A program made the translations under genes and the position numbers. This document shows positions 8,928 to 16,576 of a stretch of 17,747 nt of DNA, in pieces. The notes below the pieces were generated by a model. That model saw nothing but the letters and a program-made list of their open reading frames with translations. It had not been told where the DNA came from and made no database searches. Position 1 is the first letter of the stretch. Each line of letters begins with the position of its first letter. The stretch comes from Pseudomonadota bacterium (GTDB lineage: Bacteria > Pseudomonadota > Gammaproteobacteria > Enterobacterales > Enterobacteriaceae), in contig JAFACP010000337.1 of assembly GCA_023425455.1 (NCBI GenBank), forward strand, positions 1 to 17,747, in the 5' to 3' direction.

Positions 8928-8936
8928 TGATATGAT
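8928..8936 (+). promoter_or_regulatory. Extended -10 promoter of exbBD
   Basis: TGA followed by TATGAT at 8931-8936 fits an extended -10 (TGnTATAAT). No clear -35 is visible, and the Fur box lies just upstream. It would start transcription about 30 bp before the exbB GTG. Confidence 0.5.
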
Positions 8937-8975
8937 TACGCTCAGATTTTGTGATTTGCGTCGTGGAGATACAGA

Positions 8976-9707
8976 GTGGGTAATAATTTGATGCAGACGG
9001 ATCTCTCCGTCTGGGGCATGTATCATCATGCTGACATCGTGGTTAAGATTGTGATGATCGGCCTGATTCTGGCGTCCGTTGTCACCTGGGCTATTTTCTT
9101 CAGCAAGAGCGCGGAGCTGCTCTCGCAAAAGCGTCGCCTGAAGCGTGAACAGCAGCAGCTGGCCGACGCCCGCTCTCTGGATCAGGCATCAGATATCACG
9201 TCCTCTTTCCATGGCAAAAGCCTGACCACGCTGCTGGTTAACGAGGCGCAGAACGAACTGGAACTCTCCGCCGGCAGTGAAGATAACGAAGGCATTAAAG
9301 AGCGTACCGGTTTCCGTCTGGAACGCCGTGTTGCCGCCGTTGGCCGTCATATGGGCCGCGGGAATGGTTATCTGGCGACCATCGGCGCGATCTCCCCGTT
9401 TGTGGGTCTGTTCGGGACGGTCTGGGGCATTATGAACAGCTTTATTGGCATTGCGCAGACGCAAACCACCAACCTGGCGGTGGTCGCCCCAGGGATCGCA
9501 GAAGCGCTGCTGGCGACGGCGATTGGCCTGGTTGCCGCTATCCCGGCGGTGGTGATCTATAACATCTTCGCACGTATGATCGGCAGCTATAAGGCGACGC
9601 TCGGTGATGTGGCCGCGCAGGTTCTGCTGCTGCAAAGCCGCGATCTGGACCTCAGCGCCAGCTCGGTTAAGCCGGTTCATGCTGCGTCTAAACTGCGTGT
9701 AGGTTAA
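8976..9707 (+). CDS. exbB: TonB-system energising protein ExbB
   Basis: The start is GTG 8976, with GGAG 7 nt upstream, giving 243 residues beginning MGNNLMQTDLSVWGMY as in E. coli. ExbB forms the pentameric inner-membrane proton channel that, with ExbD, uses the proton gradient to energise TonB for uptake of ferric siderophores and vitamin B12. Three membrane segments lie near residues 22-42, 131-153 and 170-195. Function-critical residues known in E. coli are present: Thr148, Glu176 and Thr181. The C-terminal tail (about residue 225 onward) is the least conserved part. ExbD follows after 6 nt, so the two are co-transcribed, probably under Fur. Confidence 0.96.
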   Translation: MGNNLMQTDLSVWGMYHHADIVVKIVMIGLILASVVTWAIFFSKSAELLSQKRRLKREQQQLADARSLDQASDITSSFHGKSLTTLLVNEAQNELELSAGSEDNEGIKERTGFRLERRVAAVGRHMGRGNGYLATIGAISPFVGLFGTVWGIMNSFIGIAQTQTTNLAVVAPGIAEALLATAIGLVAAIPAVVIYNIFARMIGSYKATLGDVAAQVLLLQSRDLDLSASSVKPVHAASKLRVG

Positions 9708-9713
9708 TCCGCT

Positions 9714-10139
9714 ATGGCAATGCGTCTTAATGAAAATCTGGACGATAACGGCGAAATGCATGAAATCAACGTGACGCCGTTTATCGACGTGATGCTGGTT
9801 CTGCTGATTATCTTTATGGTGGCGGCGCCGCTGGCAACGGTTGACGTGAAGGTCAATCTGCCGGCCTCCTCAAGCCAGCCGCAGCCGCGTCCGGAAAAGC
9901 CGGTGTATCTGTCGGTAAAAGCGGACAAATCGATGTTCCTCGGGAATGAACCGGTCACCGATGAATCGGTGATCCCGGCCCTGGAGACGCTGACGGACGG
10001 CAAGAAAGACACCACGGTCTTCTTCCGTGCCGACAAAACCGTTGATTATGAAACCATGATGAAGGTGATGGACACGCTACATCAGGCGGGTTACCTGAAG
10101 ATTGGCCTGGTCGGCGAAGAAAAAGCGGCCGCAAAGTAA
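9714..10139 (+). CDS. exbD: TonB-system energising protein ExbD
   Basis: The 141-residue protein matches the E. coli length. The cytoplasmic N-terminus is followed by one membrane helix (about 22-43, FIDVMLVLLIIFMVAAPL). It contains Asp25, the protonatable residue essential for proton-motive-force use. A periplasmic domain (residues 44-141) contacts TonB. The ATG follows the exbB stop by 6 nt, giving translational coupling. A strong terminator follows the stop codon. Confidence 0.96.
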   Translation: MAMRLNENLDDNGEMHEINVTPFIDVMLVLLIIFMVAAPLATVDVKVNLPASSSQPQPRPEKPVYLSVKADKSMFLGNEPVTDESVIPALETLTDGKKDTTVFFRADKTVDYETMMKVMDTLHQAGYLKIGLVGEEKAAAK

Positions 10140-10154
10140 ATCTGACAATCCATC

Positions 10155-10181
10155 AAGCTGGCGCAGGCCAGCTTTTTTTTT
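10155..10181 (+). terminator. Rho-independent terminator after exbD
   Basis: A perfect 8-bp stem, AAGCTGGC (10155-10162) with GCCAGCTT (10167-10174), encloses GCAG and is followed by an uninterrupted T-run to 10181. It starts 15 nt after the exbD stop. Confidence 0.93.
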
Positions 10182-10219
10182 GGCCATCATCCGTCGGCCT
10201 ATCCTCCTCACCTTACCGT

Positions 10220-10360
10220 ATTAGCATGACCACCACGGGCTGTGAAGCGTTGCGGAAAGAACGGCATCAGGTGCTCGTTATCCGCATCAGGGATAAGGAC
10301 CAGACGTCGCGAAATCGCGCAGAGGAGAGTGTGACGCGGCGAGACGGCAGTGTGGCAGGG
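10220..10360 (+). pseudogene. Possible N-terminal remnant of a short-chain dehydrogenase
   Basis: The stretch between the exbD terminator and the next gene has no intact gene. On the plus strand the frame of ATG 10226 reads MTTTGCEALRKERHQVLVIR, then IRDKDQTSRNRAEES. This resembles the start of hydroxysteroid-dehydrogenase-like SDRs, in which a TGxxxGIG loop and an ALRK-type helix are followed by GHQVIGIDIRDAD. Here the GIG part is missing and the rest loses similarity after about 30 codons. In E. coli an SDR gene (yghA) sits between exbD and yqhA, although the remnant looks more like another SDR branch. The similarity is by eye only and could be chance. Confidence 0.25.
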
Positions 10361-10807
10361 TTAGCTTTTCGATTCAGCAGGCGCGTGGGGAGCTGACGGC
10401 AGCGCGTCCTCATCCAGCGCAACATAGGTCACGTTTGATGTGCGGTATTCGCCCTCAGAGAGCTTGCGGGTCAGGCGCAGGGTAGCGGTTTCGCGGGCAC
10501 GCAGATACTGGTAATTGGCCTCCAGACGTCCGAGGATCTTCTCTTTCAGCTCAGGACGCTGCTCGATGATGGCGTTGATTGCCGCGCCGTAAATCTCTTC
10601 TTTGACCTGCAGGGCGTAGATTTCCCGCCGATTCTGCCACTTCAGGCGCACCAGCGTTGCCGGTATCGATACCAGGTCTTGCGTGATGCGGGTCGTCTCA
10701 ACGTTTCTGGTGTTTCTTAACGCTTCAAGATTTTGCTTTAAGATAAACTCGTCACTTTTTTTATCATCCAAAGTCAAATAAACGTTGTTATCCTTAGCCT
10801 CTTTCAC
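10361..10807 (-). CDS. Hypothetical protein, second gene of unknown two-gene operon
   Basis: I do not recognise this protein. The frame is open from a GTG at 10852, but no ribosome site precedes that codon and it would overlap the upstream gene by 44 nt. A second in-frame GTG at 10807 lies one base after the upstream TAA and has GGGGAAG just before it, so I choose it (148 residues, starting VKEAKDNNVYL). The protein is soluble and charged, with no signal peptide or membrane segment. The middle looks helical (ALQVKEEIYGAAINAIIEQR, then a Leu/Glu/Arg-rich stretch). The C-terminus is a Pro/Ala/Ser-rich tail. It is translationally coupled to the gene upstream, so the two products probably act together. 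Confidence 0.7.
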   Translation of the reverse strand: MKEAKDNNVYLTLDDKKSDEFILKQNLEALRNTRNVETTRITQDLVSIPATLVRLKWQNRREIYALQVKEEIYGAAINAIIEQRPELKEKILGRLEANYQYLRARETATLRLTRKLSEGEYRTSNVTYVALDEDALPSAPHAPAESKS

Positions 10808-10808
10808 G

Positions 10809-11213
10809 TTAATCTTCCCCGAGGTTATAAAATATAGGGTTGTTTTTTTCACGAGTAATTAGATTAAGCCAAATTTCATTACCCGCTTCATTTATTTCCT
10901 GGGTTTTTTCAGTCAATATTTGACTTAGCTTCTGAGCATCTATTTCGCCTTCGGCCTGCAGGTCATCGAGGAGGTGAACAAAGGCTTCTATTTTTACGAC
11001 GCGAAATAAACGATCCTTTATATGGCGATCGTGCTCTTCCAGCAACATATTACGGGATTTGCCGGTACGAGAAACACCAATTAATATGTCGGATTCAAAA
11101 TCAGAGAGCTTTCTTTTTCCCTGAGCGAAATTAGCCTCTTTTTCTGCTTCCGTCAGTGGCTGTTCCACAGGCGCAATGTGGTACTTAGCCGGGACGAGAT
11201 TGTCGGGCAGCAT
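10809..11213 (-). CDS. Hypothetical protein, first gene of unknown two-gene operon
   Basis: This 134-residue protein is unfamiliar. ATG 11213 is preceded by AAGGAA at 8 nt. The sequence is hydrophilic and largely helical, with no signal peptide or membrane helix. Residues near 46-53 read GVSRTGKS after the hydrophobic DILI, which formally fits the Walker A pattern GxxxxGKS. VHLLDD about 35 residues later could pass for Walker B, but the protein is short for a P-loop NTPase and the match may be coincidental. The gene and its upstream region are richer in A/T than exbBD or yqhA, which suggests later acquisition. It pairs with the downstream gene through a 1-nt spacing. Confidence 0.75.
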   Translation of the reverse strand: MLPDNLVPAKYHIAPVEQPLTEAEKEANFAQGKRKLSDFESDILIGVSRTGKSRNMLLEEHDRHIKDRLFRVVKIEAFVHLLDDLQAEGEIDAQKLSQILTEKTQEINEAGNEIWLNLITREKNNPIFYNLGED

Positions 11214-11267
11214 TTTTTAATTTCCTTTAAATTCAACAAGGTGGGGTTGTTAAAGGCGTGAGATTCG

Positions 11268-11296
11268 TTGACAATAACATGAGGCAATTTTAAAAT
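11268..11296 (+). promoter_or_regulatory. Near-consensus sigma-70 promoter for the 11318 gene
   Basis: A perfect -35 TTGACA (11268-11273) is followed after exactly 17 bp by TAAAAT (11291-11296, 5/6). It predicts a start near 11303 and a leader of about 15 nt, which just fits the ribosome site. The reverse strand of the same spot reads TTGTCA (11274-11269), a possible overlapping -35 for the divergent operon, but I see no good -10 for that direction. Confidence 0.78.
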
Positions 11297-11317
11297 CAAA
11301 AAAAATGGAGCCTACCC

Positions 11318-11821
11318 ATGAACAGCATTTTTTTTACGGTCATTACATTACTATTACTGACCGCTGGTGTTCTTTTATTGATGCACGAGTTCAATAAAAC
11401 AAAAGTGTCGAAAGATGCCAGTGAACCCCCGCAGCCAGAACTGATGAGCAAAGAGGAAGGCGAGGATCATTTCTCGGTGTTGATGAACTCCGTGACGCCG
11501 GTGTGGTACTGGCGGGTCAATCACGAATATATCGACTTTCTCCATGCGACTATTAAGCGTATGAAAACGGCGGAAATTAACGACACGCCTGGCCTGTTTG
11601 AGGCGCAGCGACGCTGCAGCGATCTCAATTCAGCCGTGTATAAATATTACGACAATATCAAGAAGCGCTGCCTGAATGGCGAGAAGGTGTCGTATTCCGA
11701 TCTGGACGTATTAAACCTGCGCCAGTGTTTTCGTGAGTTCAGCCTGGAGGCGTATCCGGAGCTGGTGGTGCTTGTGTGGCCTGAGTATGCGCGTCCGGAT
11801 GTAAACCCGGAAGACGTGTAG
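11318..11821 (+). CDS. Hypothetical membrane-anchored protein
   Basis: The 167-residue product is not one I recognise. ATG 11318 has GGAG 7 nt upstream. Residues 1-22 form one hydrophobic helix (SIFFTVITLLLLTAGVLLLM) followed by basic residues, so it is probably an N-terminal anchor rather than a cleaved signal. A Pro/Glu-rich linker (about 30-50) leads to a soluble domain with an aromatic patch (VTPVWYWRVNHEYIDFLH). Helical segments follow, including two cysteines (CSDLNSAVYKYYDNIKKRC). The C-terminus is acidic. The 5' part is A/T-rich compared with flanking core genes. It diverges from the unknown two-gene operon across a 104-bp spacer; together they make up the accessory insert between exbD and yqhA. 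Confidence 0.8.
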   Translation: MNSIFFTVITLLLLTAGVLLLMHEFNKTKVSKDASEPPQPELMSKEEGEDHFSVLMNSVTPVWYWRVNHEYIDFLHATIKRMKTAEINDTPGLFEAQRRCSDLNSAVYKYYDNIKKRCLNGEKVSYSDLDVLNLRQCFREFSLEAYPELVVLVWPEYARPDVNPEDV

Positions 11822-11840
11822 GTGTTTTGTTGGTGAGCTG

Positions 11841-12391
<551 letters not shown>

Positions 12392-12400
12392 TGCCGGTAT

Positions 12401-12425
12401 CCCCCTCTCCGCTCAGGAGAGGGGG
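12401..12425. repeat. Perfect 10-bp hairpin between convergent yqhA and yghZ
   Basis: CCCCCTCTCC (12401-12410) and GGAGAGGGGG (12416-12425) enclose GCTCA. There is no T-run on either strand. The sequence resembles C/T-rich dyad repeats scattered between genes in Enterobacter and Klebsiella genomes, and here it may act as a shared transcript end. Confidence 0.7.
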
Positions 12426-12439
12426 CGGCGTCTGCGGCG

Positions 12440-13480
12440 TTATTTGTCCGACGACGCCTGCCACAGGTTCAGTTGCCCGTCCGCCACATGCCTGTCGATC
12501 TGTTTCAGCTCATCTTCGCTAAAGTGCAGATTTTTCAGCGCCTGAACGTTCTCCTCAAGCTGCTCCGGCCGGCTGGCACCAATCAGCACCGACGTGACGC
12601 GCCGATCCTTCAGCAGCCAGCTCAGCGCCATCTGCGCCATGGTCTGACCGCGCGATTTCGCCATCTCGTTCAGCAGTCGCAGGCTGCTCAGGTTGGCGTC
12701 CGTCAGCATGTTCTCCGTTAAACCACGCACTTTCTTGCCTTCGCGCTGCATACGGGAACCTTCAGGAATTCCTTCGAGGTATTTCCCGGTTAACAGCCCC
12801 TGCGCAAGCGGCGTAAAGGCGATACAGCCGCAGCCATTGGCATCAAGGGTATCCAGCAGCCCGGTCTTATCGACCCAGCGGTTAAGCAGGTTATACGACG
12901 GCTGATGAATAAGCAGCGGGACCTTCCAGTCGCCAAGCAGCTCCTCCATTTTCTGCGTACGTTCAGTGGAATAGGATGAAATGCCGACATACAAGGCTTT
13001 ACCGCTCTGTACCGCATGCGCCAGCGCGGCGGCCGTCTCTTCCATCGGGGTATTCTCATCCACACGGTGGGAGTAGAAGATATCGACATAGTCGACACCC
13101 ATCCGCTTCAGGCTCTGATCCAGACTGGCGAGCAGATACTTACGCGAGCCGCCTGAGCCATACGGACCCGGCCACATGTCATAGCCCGCTTTGGTTGAAA
13201 TAATCAGCTCGTCGCGATACGCGGCAAACTCTTCGCGCAGCAGGCGGCCAAAATTCTCTTCGGCGCTGCCCGCTGGCGGGCCGTAGTTATTGGCGAGATC
13301 GAAATGGGTGATGCCGAGATCGAACGCTGTGCGCAGCAGCGCGCGCTGGGAGTCAAGCGGCTGGACGTGACCAAAGCTGTGCCACAGTCCAAGTGACAGC
13401 GCGGGCAGGCGCAGGCCGCTTTTGCCGCAGTAGCGGTACTGCATGGTGTCGTAGCGGTCGGTGTCAGGGTACCAGGACAT
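12440..13480 (-). CDS. yghZ: L-glyceraldehyde 3-phosphate reductase (aldo-keto reductase)
   Basis: YghZ (also called gpr) is a cytoplasmic AKR14-family enzyme. It reduces L-glyceraldehyde 3-phosphate, and also methylglyoxal, with NADPH. I start it at ATG 13480, which has GGAG 5 nt upstream and gives 346 residues, the same length as in E. coli. The open frame extends 15 codons further upstream to 13525 without a better ribosome site. Catalytic residues are visible: Asp61 and Tyr66 (HFDLANNYGPP), Lys97 (IISTKAGYD) and His138 (IFYSHRVDENTP). The NADPH-binding segment is SVLIGASRPEQLEENVQAL near the C-terminus. It diverges from the yghX-like gene over an 82-bp spacer. Confidence 0.95.
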   Translation of the reverse strand: MSWYPDTDRYDTMQYRYCGKSGLRLPALSLGLWHSFGHVQPLDSQRALLRTAFDLGITHFDLANNYGPPAGSAEENFGRLLREEFAAYRDELIISTKAGYDMWPGPYGSGGSRKYLLASLDQSLKRMGVDYVDIFYSHRVDENTPMEETAAALAHAVQSGKALYVGISSYSTERTQKMEELLGDWKVPLLIHQPSYNLLNRWVDKTGLLDTLDANGCGCIAFTPLAQGLLTGKYLEGIPEGSRMQREGKKVRGLTENMLTDANLSSLRLLNEMAKSRGQTMAQMALSWLLKDRRVTSVLIGASRPEQLEENVQALKNLHFSEDELKQIDRHVADGQLNLWQASSDK

Positions 13481-13562
13481 GATGTCTCCTTTCTTATCGA
13501 TGAATTTTCGAAACAACGTTTTCATTCTATGCTTATCAAATCACAAATCCGGGAGATAAGCG

Positions 13563-14456
13563 ATGACACGCCTGACAGCCAAAGATTTTCCGCAACAATT
13601 GCTCGATTACTACGACTATTACGCCCACGGAAAAATCAGCAAACGCGAGTTTCTCAATCTGGCGGCACGCTACGCTGCAGGCGGGGTGACGGCGCTGGCG
13701 CTGTTCAATATGCTCAGGCCCAACTATGCGCTGGCTGAGCAGGTCAAATTTACCGACCCGGATATCATTGCAGACTATATTCATTATCCGTCGCCAGATG
13801 GGCACGGGCAGGTGCGCGGCTATCTGGTTAAGCCGTCAAAGGCCACAGGACCCGTCCCGGCGGTGGTGGTCGTGCATGAGAATCGCGGTCTGAACCCGTA
13901 TATCGAAGACGTGGCAAGGCGCGTGGCGAAGGCCGGATACATTGCGCTGGCGCCGGATGGGCTCAGCTCTGTGGGGGGGTATCCCGGTAACGATGAAGAG
14001 GGAAAAGTGCTGCAGCAGAAGGTTGACCCGACAAAGTTAATGAATGATTTCTTTGCCGCCGTGGCGTTTATGAGAACCCACCCGGCAGCGAACGGTAAAA
14101 CCGGTATTACCGGCTTCTGCTACGGCGGCGGTGTGTCGAACGCTGCGGCTGTCGCCTGGCCGGAACTCGACTGCGCGGTCCCCTTTTACGGGCGTCAGCC
14201 GGCAACGGAGGATGTGGCAAAAATCAACGCGCCGTTACTGCTGCACTACGCGGAACTGGATAAAAATATCAACGCCGGCTGGCCAGCCTATGAAGCGGCC
14301 CTGAAGGCGAATAATAAAGTCTATGAGGCGTATATTTATCCTGGCGTAAACCACGGATTTCACAACGATTCGACGCCGCGATATGACCAGCCGGCGGCGG
14401 AACTTGCCTGGCAACGGACGTTAGGCTGGTTTGATAAATATTTACGCCCGGCCTGA
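13563..14456 (+). CDS. yghX: Dienelactone hydrolase family protein (YghX-like), exported candidate
   Basis: The 297-residue alpha/beta-hydrolase is intact. It has GGGAG upstream of ATG 13563. Dienelactone-hydrolase catalytic features are visible: Glu106 (VVVHENRGLNPY), nucleophile Cys186 (TGFCYGGG), Asp233 (HYAELDKNI) and His264 (GVNHGFHND). The first 60 residues are unusual: SKREFLNLAARYAAGG is followed by a hydrophobic stretch and a possible cleavage site after NYALA. This resembles a Tat signal with a KR rather than RR pair. The E. coli K-12 counterpart is a disrupted gene, so an intact copy is informative. The substrate is unknown. The name rests on position next to yghZ and remembered similarity. 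Confidence 0.85.
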   Translation: MTRLTAKDFPQQLLDYYDYYAHGKISKREFLNLAARYAAGGVTALALFNMLRPNYALAEQVKFTDPDIIADYIHYPSPDGHGQVRGYLVKPSKATGPVPAVVVVHENRGLNPYIEDVARRVAKAGYIALAPDGLSSVGGYPGNDEEGKVLQQKVDPTKLMNDFFAAVAFMRTHPAANGKTGITGFCYGGGVSNAAAVAWPELDCAVPFYGRQPATEDVAKINAPLLLHYAELDKNINAGWPAYEAALKANNKVYEAYIYPGVNHGFHNDSTPRYDQPAAELAWQRTLGWFDKYLRPA

Positions 14457-14810
14457 AATAGCGGCTGGCAAAATAAACACCTGCGAATAACCGGGCTGGC
14501 CGGCGATTAAATATTTTCGCACGCATTGTAAATATGTATTCAGTGCAGATCTGACCGTCAGCGATAATTAGCCTGCAAATGAGAAGCTTTTTGCCGCGGG
14601 CCGCTGAATTTGCCGTCCGGGCATTATTTAACACGTTGTTTATGTACGGGTAATCGCCACAGCGCGCGCCGACCTTTTCACGGTTGAAAAGGTTACAGCA
14701 TGATATTTATAGAGAAATATTTCCGGCACGGTTTTTCATTTTTGTGGAATGTAAAGACAATTAAAACTTTTATAAAAACAGGCTTTAAAGCTTATAACTT
14801 ATCAATTCCT
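14457..14810. other. Gene-free stretch upstream of the chemoreceptor gene
   Basis: I find no convincing gene here. A 62-codon frame from 14700 would run across the chemoreceptor promoter and ribosome site and lacks its own ribosome site. The left half is of average composition, and the right half from about 14700 is A/T-rich. The main structure is the inverted repeat ACCTTTTCA (14672-14680), CGGT, TGAAAAGGT (14685-14693), a perfect 9-bp dyad without a T-run. It could be an operator or a weak terminator. Confidence 0.6.
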
Positions 14811-14818
14811 GCCGATAA
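14793..14818 (+). promoter_or_regulatory. Sigma-28 (FliA) type promoter of the chemoreceptor gene
   Basis: GCCGATAA at 14811-14818 is a perfect match to the enterobacterial FliA -10 element. Ten bases upstream, TATAACTT (14793-14800) matches the -35 TAAAGTTT at 5 of 8 positions. The start would be near 14824, 48 nt before the ATG. Chemoreceptor genes are normally class 3 flagellar genes, so the context supports it. Confidence 0.72.
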
Positions 14819-14819
14819 C

Positions 14820-14854
14820 GAGGGTAAGACTCGCCTCTGGGCGAATTCACCCTC
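14820..14854 (+). promoter_or_regulatory. Stem-loop at the 5' end of the chemoreceptor leader
   Basis: GAGGGT (14820-14825) pairs with ACCCTC (14849-14854), and inside them TCGCC pairs with GGCGA around TCTG. The double stem ends about 6 nt before the AAGGA ribosome site (14860-14864). It could stabilise the message or tune initiation. Confidence 0.5.
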
Positions 14855-14871
14855 ACGGCAAGGAATACTCT

Positions 14872-16518
14872 ATGCAGATGCTTCGTAATTTCACTATCCG
14901 GTTCGTCATGCTGGCGATACTGGGGATCTTTTGTTTAATGTGGGCCGGCGTGGGCCTCTACAGTACGTGGTCGCTGTCACGAATGGCCGACGGGAATGAG
15001 GTCGATCGTCAGTTGGTCCAGCAGATGACGGTACTTAGTCAGGGGAACGACCAGTACTTTCGCTTTGTCACGCGCCTGAGCCGCGCGATGGAAGTCAAAG
15101 CCGCAGGCGGCACGCCGGATCTCACTTCGGCGCAGCAGGCGCTGGACAATATGAGCAAGAAGCTGGCGCAGATGAAGTCCGTCTCTCCGGGACCGATGGA
15201 TGAGCAGGTTTCCGCAGAGGTGATCGGCGCGTGGCAGGCGCTGCTTGACCAGGGCGTGACGCCGCAAATGCAGCTGGCGCAACAGGGGTCGCTTGAGGCG
15301 TACCGTCAGCAGGCGAATAACGTGACGCCGCCGTTAAGCCGCGCATTTGGCGCCGCCGCTGAGCACTTTAACACCGCCGCCAGCGACAGACTCGACAGCA
15401 CCCGCGTGGTCGTGGATGGCCTCACCAGCATGACCCGCACGGTCATTATTACCGCCACCATTATCGGTCTGCTGATCCTGCTGTTCACCGACCGTTATCT
15501 GGTTGCCATGCTGGTTAAGCCGCTGGATCGTATTCGTCAGCAGTTCCGTCAGATTGCGCAGGGCGATCTCAGCCAACCGATTGAGCCTTTCGGCCGCAAC
15601 TGTGTGGGCAAGCTGGTGCCGCTGCTGAGCGCGATGCAGGACAGCCTGCGTGAAGCGGTCAGCACTATCCGCTCCGGCAGTGAAAACATCTGGCGCGGTG
15701 CGACGGAAATCTCCAGCGGAAATAACGATCTCTCATCCCGCACAGAGGAGCAGGCCGCTGCCCTGGAAGAGACGGCTGCCAGCATGGAGCAGCTGACGGC
15801 GACGGTGAAGCTGAACGCGGAAAGCGCACGCCAGGCAAGCCAGCTGGCAGACGTGGCCTCCACGACGGCAGGCCGCGGTGGCTCGCTGGTGGATGAGGTG
15901 GTGACAACCATGAGCGGCATCTCTGACAGTTCGAAGAAAATTGCTGAAATTACCAACGTGATTAACAGCATTGCTTTCCAGACCAATATTCTGGCCCTCA
16001 ACGCGGCCGTCGAGGCGGCGCGCGCGGGTGAGCAGGGACGTGGTTTCGCGGTGGTGGCCGGGGAGGTTCGCAACCTCGCAAGCCGCAGTGCAAACGCGGC
16101 AAAAGAGATCGAAGGGCTGATCGCAGATTCCGTGTCCCGCGTTGAGCAGGGGGCGCAGCTGGTTAATGACACCGGAACCACGATGGAGGCCATTTTGCGT
16201 GCCGTCACCGAAGTGACCACCATCATGAAGCAAATTGCCTCGGCGTCTGAAGAGCAGAGCAAAGGGATTTCGCAGGTGGGCGTTGCCATCAGCCAGATGG
16301 ACAGCGTTACTCAGCAGAACGCCTCGCTGGTGGAACAGGTCTCTGCGGCGGCATCCGCGCTGGAGCGCCAGACCGAAGATCTGCAGCGCTCGGTACAAAA
16401 ATTCCGTCTCTCCGCGCAGGAGCCGCAGAGTGTCGTGGCGTCCGTGGCGCTCAAAACCCCGGCTGTTGCCGCACCGGCCGCCCGCGCCAGCGCGCCGGAC
16501 GACTGGGTTTCGTTCTAA
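14872..16518 (+). CDS. Methyl-accepting chemotaxis protein
   Basis: The 548-residue protein has the standard transmembrane chemoreceptor layout. TM1 spans residues 11-32, the periplasmic helical-bundle sensor 33-187 and TM2 about 188-206. The HAMP domain (211-262) includes [10 protein letters not shown]. The cytoplasmic signalling domain (about 265-515) has the nearly invariant hairpin tip (residues 358-410) that binds CheW and CheA. The methylation-helix segments around [20 protein letters not shown] resemble Tsr and Tar. The last five residues, DWVSF, keep the W-x-x-F pattern of the CheR/CheB-binding NWETF tail. In the sensor, [10 protein letters not shown] corresponds to the Tsr amino-acid-binding helix, but residues equal to Arg64 and Arg73 appear absent, so the ligand is probably not serine or aspartate. 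AAGGA lies 7 nt before ATG 14872. No other che genes are nearby. Confidence 0.95.
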   Translation: MQMLRNFTIRFVMLAILGIFCLMWAGVGLYSTWSLSRMADGNEVDRQLVQQMTVLSQGNDQYFRFVTRLSRAMEVKAAGGTPDLTSAQQALDNMSKKLAQMKSVSPGPMDEQVSAEVIGAWQALLDQGVTPQMQLAQQGSLEAYRQQANNVTPPLSRAFGAAAEHFNTAASDRLDSTRVVVDGLTSMTRTVIITATIIGLLILLFTDRYLVAMLVKPLDRIRQQFRQIAQGDLSQPIEPFGRNCVGKLVPLLSAMQDSLREAVSTIRSGSENIWRGATEISSGNNDLSSRTEEQAAALEETAASMEQLTATVKLNAESARQASQLADVASTTAGRGGSLVDEVVTTMSGISDSSKKIAEITNVINSIAFQTNILALNAAVEAARAGEQGRGFAVVAGEVRNLASRSANAAKEIEGLIADSVSRVEQGAQLVNDTGTTMEAILRAVTEVTTIMKQIASASEEQSKGISQVGVAISQMDSVTQQNASLVEQVSAAASALERQTEDLQRSVQKFRLSAQEPQSVVASVALKTPAVAAPAARASAPDDWVSF

Positions 16519-16530
16519 TCCACCCTCCAC

Positions 16531-16557
16531 AGGCCGCCCCGTGCGGCCTTAATTTTC
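16531..16557 (+). terminator. Rho-independent terminator after the chemoreceptor gene
   Basis: AGGCCGC (16531-16537) and GCGGCCT (16543-16549) form a 7-bp stem around CCCGT, followed by TAATTTT. It starts 12 nt after the stop codon. Confidence 0.82.
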
Positions 16558-16576
16558 ACTAGCCAGCGCTTAATGC

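Noticed and set aside
10808..10852. Upstream GTG start for the 10361-10807 gene
   Set aside because: It lacks a ribosome site and overlaps the preceding gene, while GTG 10807 has GGGGAAG and lies right after the upstream stop.
13481..13525. 15-codon N-terminal extension of yghZ
   Set aside because: The internal ATG 13480 has a clear GGAG and gives the 346-residue family length.
14786..14793. TAAAGCTT as the -35 of the FliA promoter
   Set aside because: It matches the consensus well but lies 17 bp from GCCGATAA, whereas FliA promoters use about 11; TATAACTT at 14793 is better spaced.
14700..14888. 62-codon frame upstream of the chemoreceptor gene
   Set aside because: It covers the FliA-type promoter and ribosome site, overlaps the receptor start and has no ribosome site of its own.
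15549..16530. Two overlapping antisense frames opposite the chemoreceptor signalling domain
   Set aside because: They shadow a highly conserved coding region and their compositions are low-complexity.
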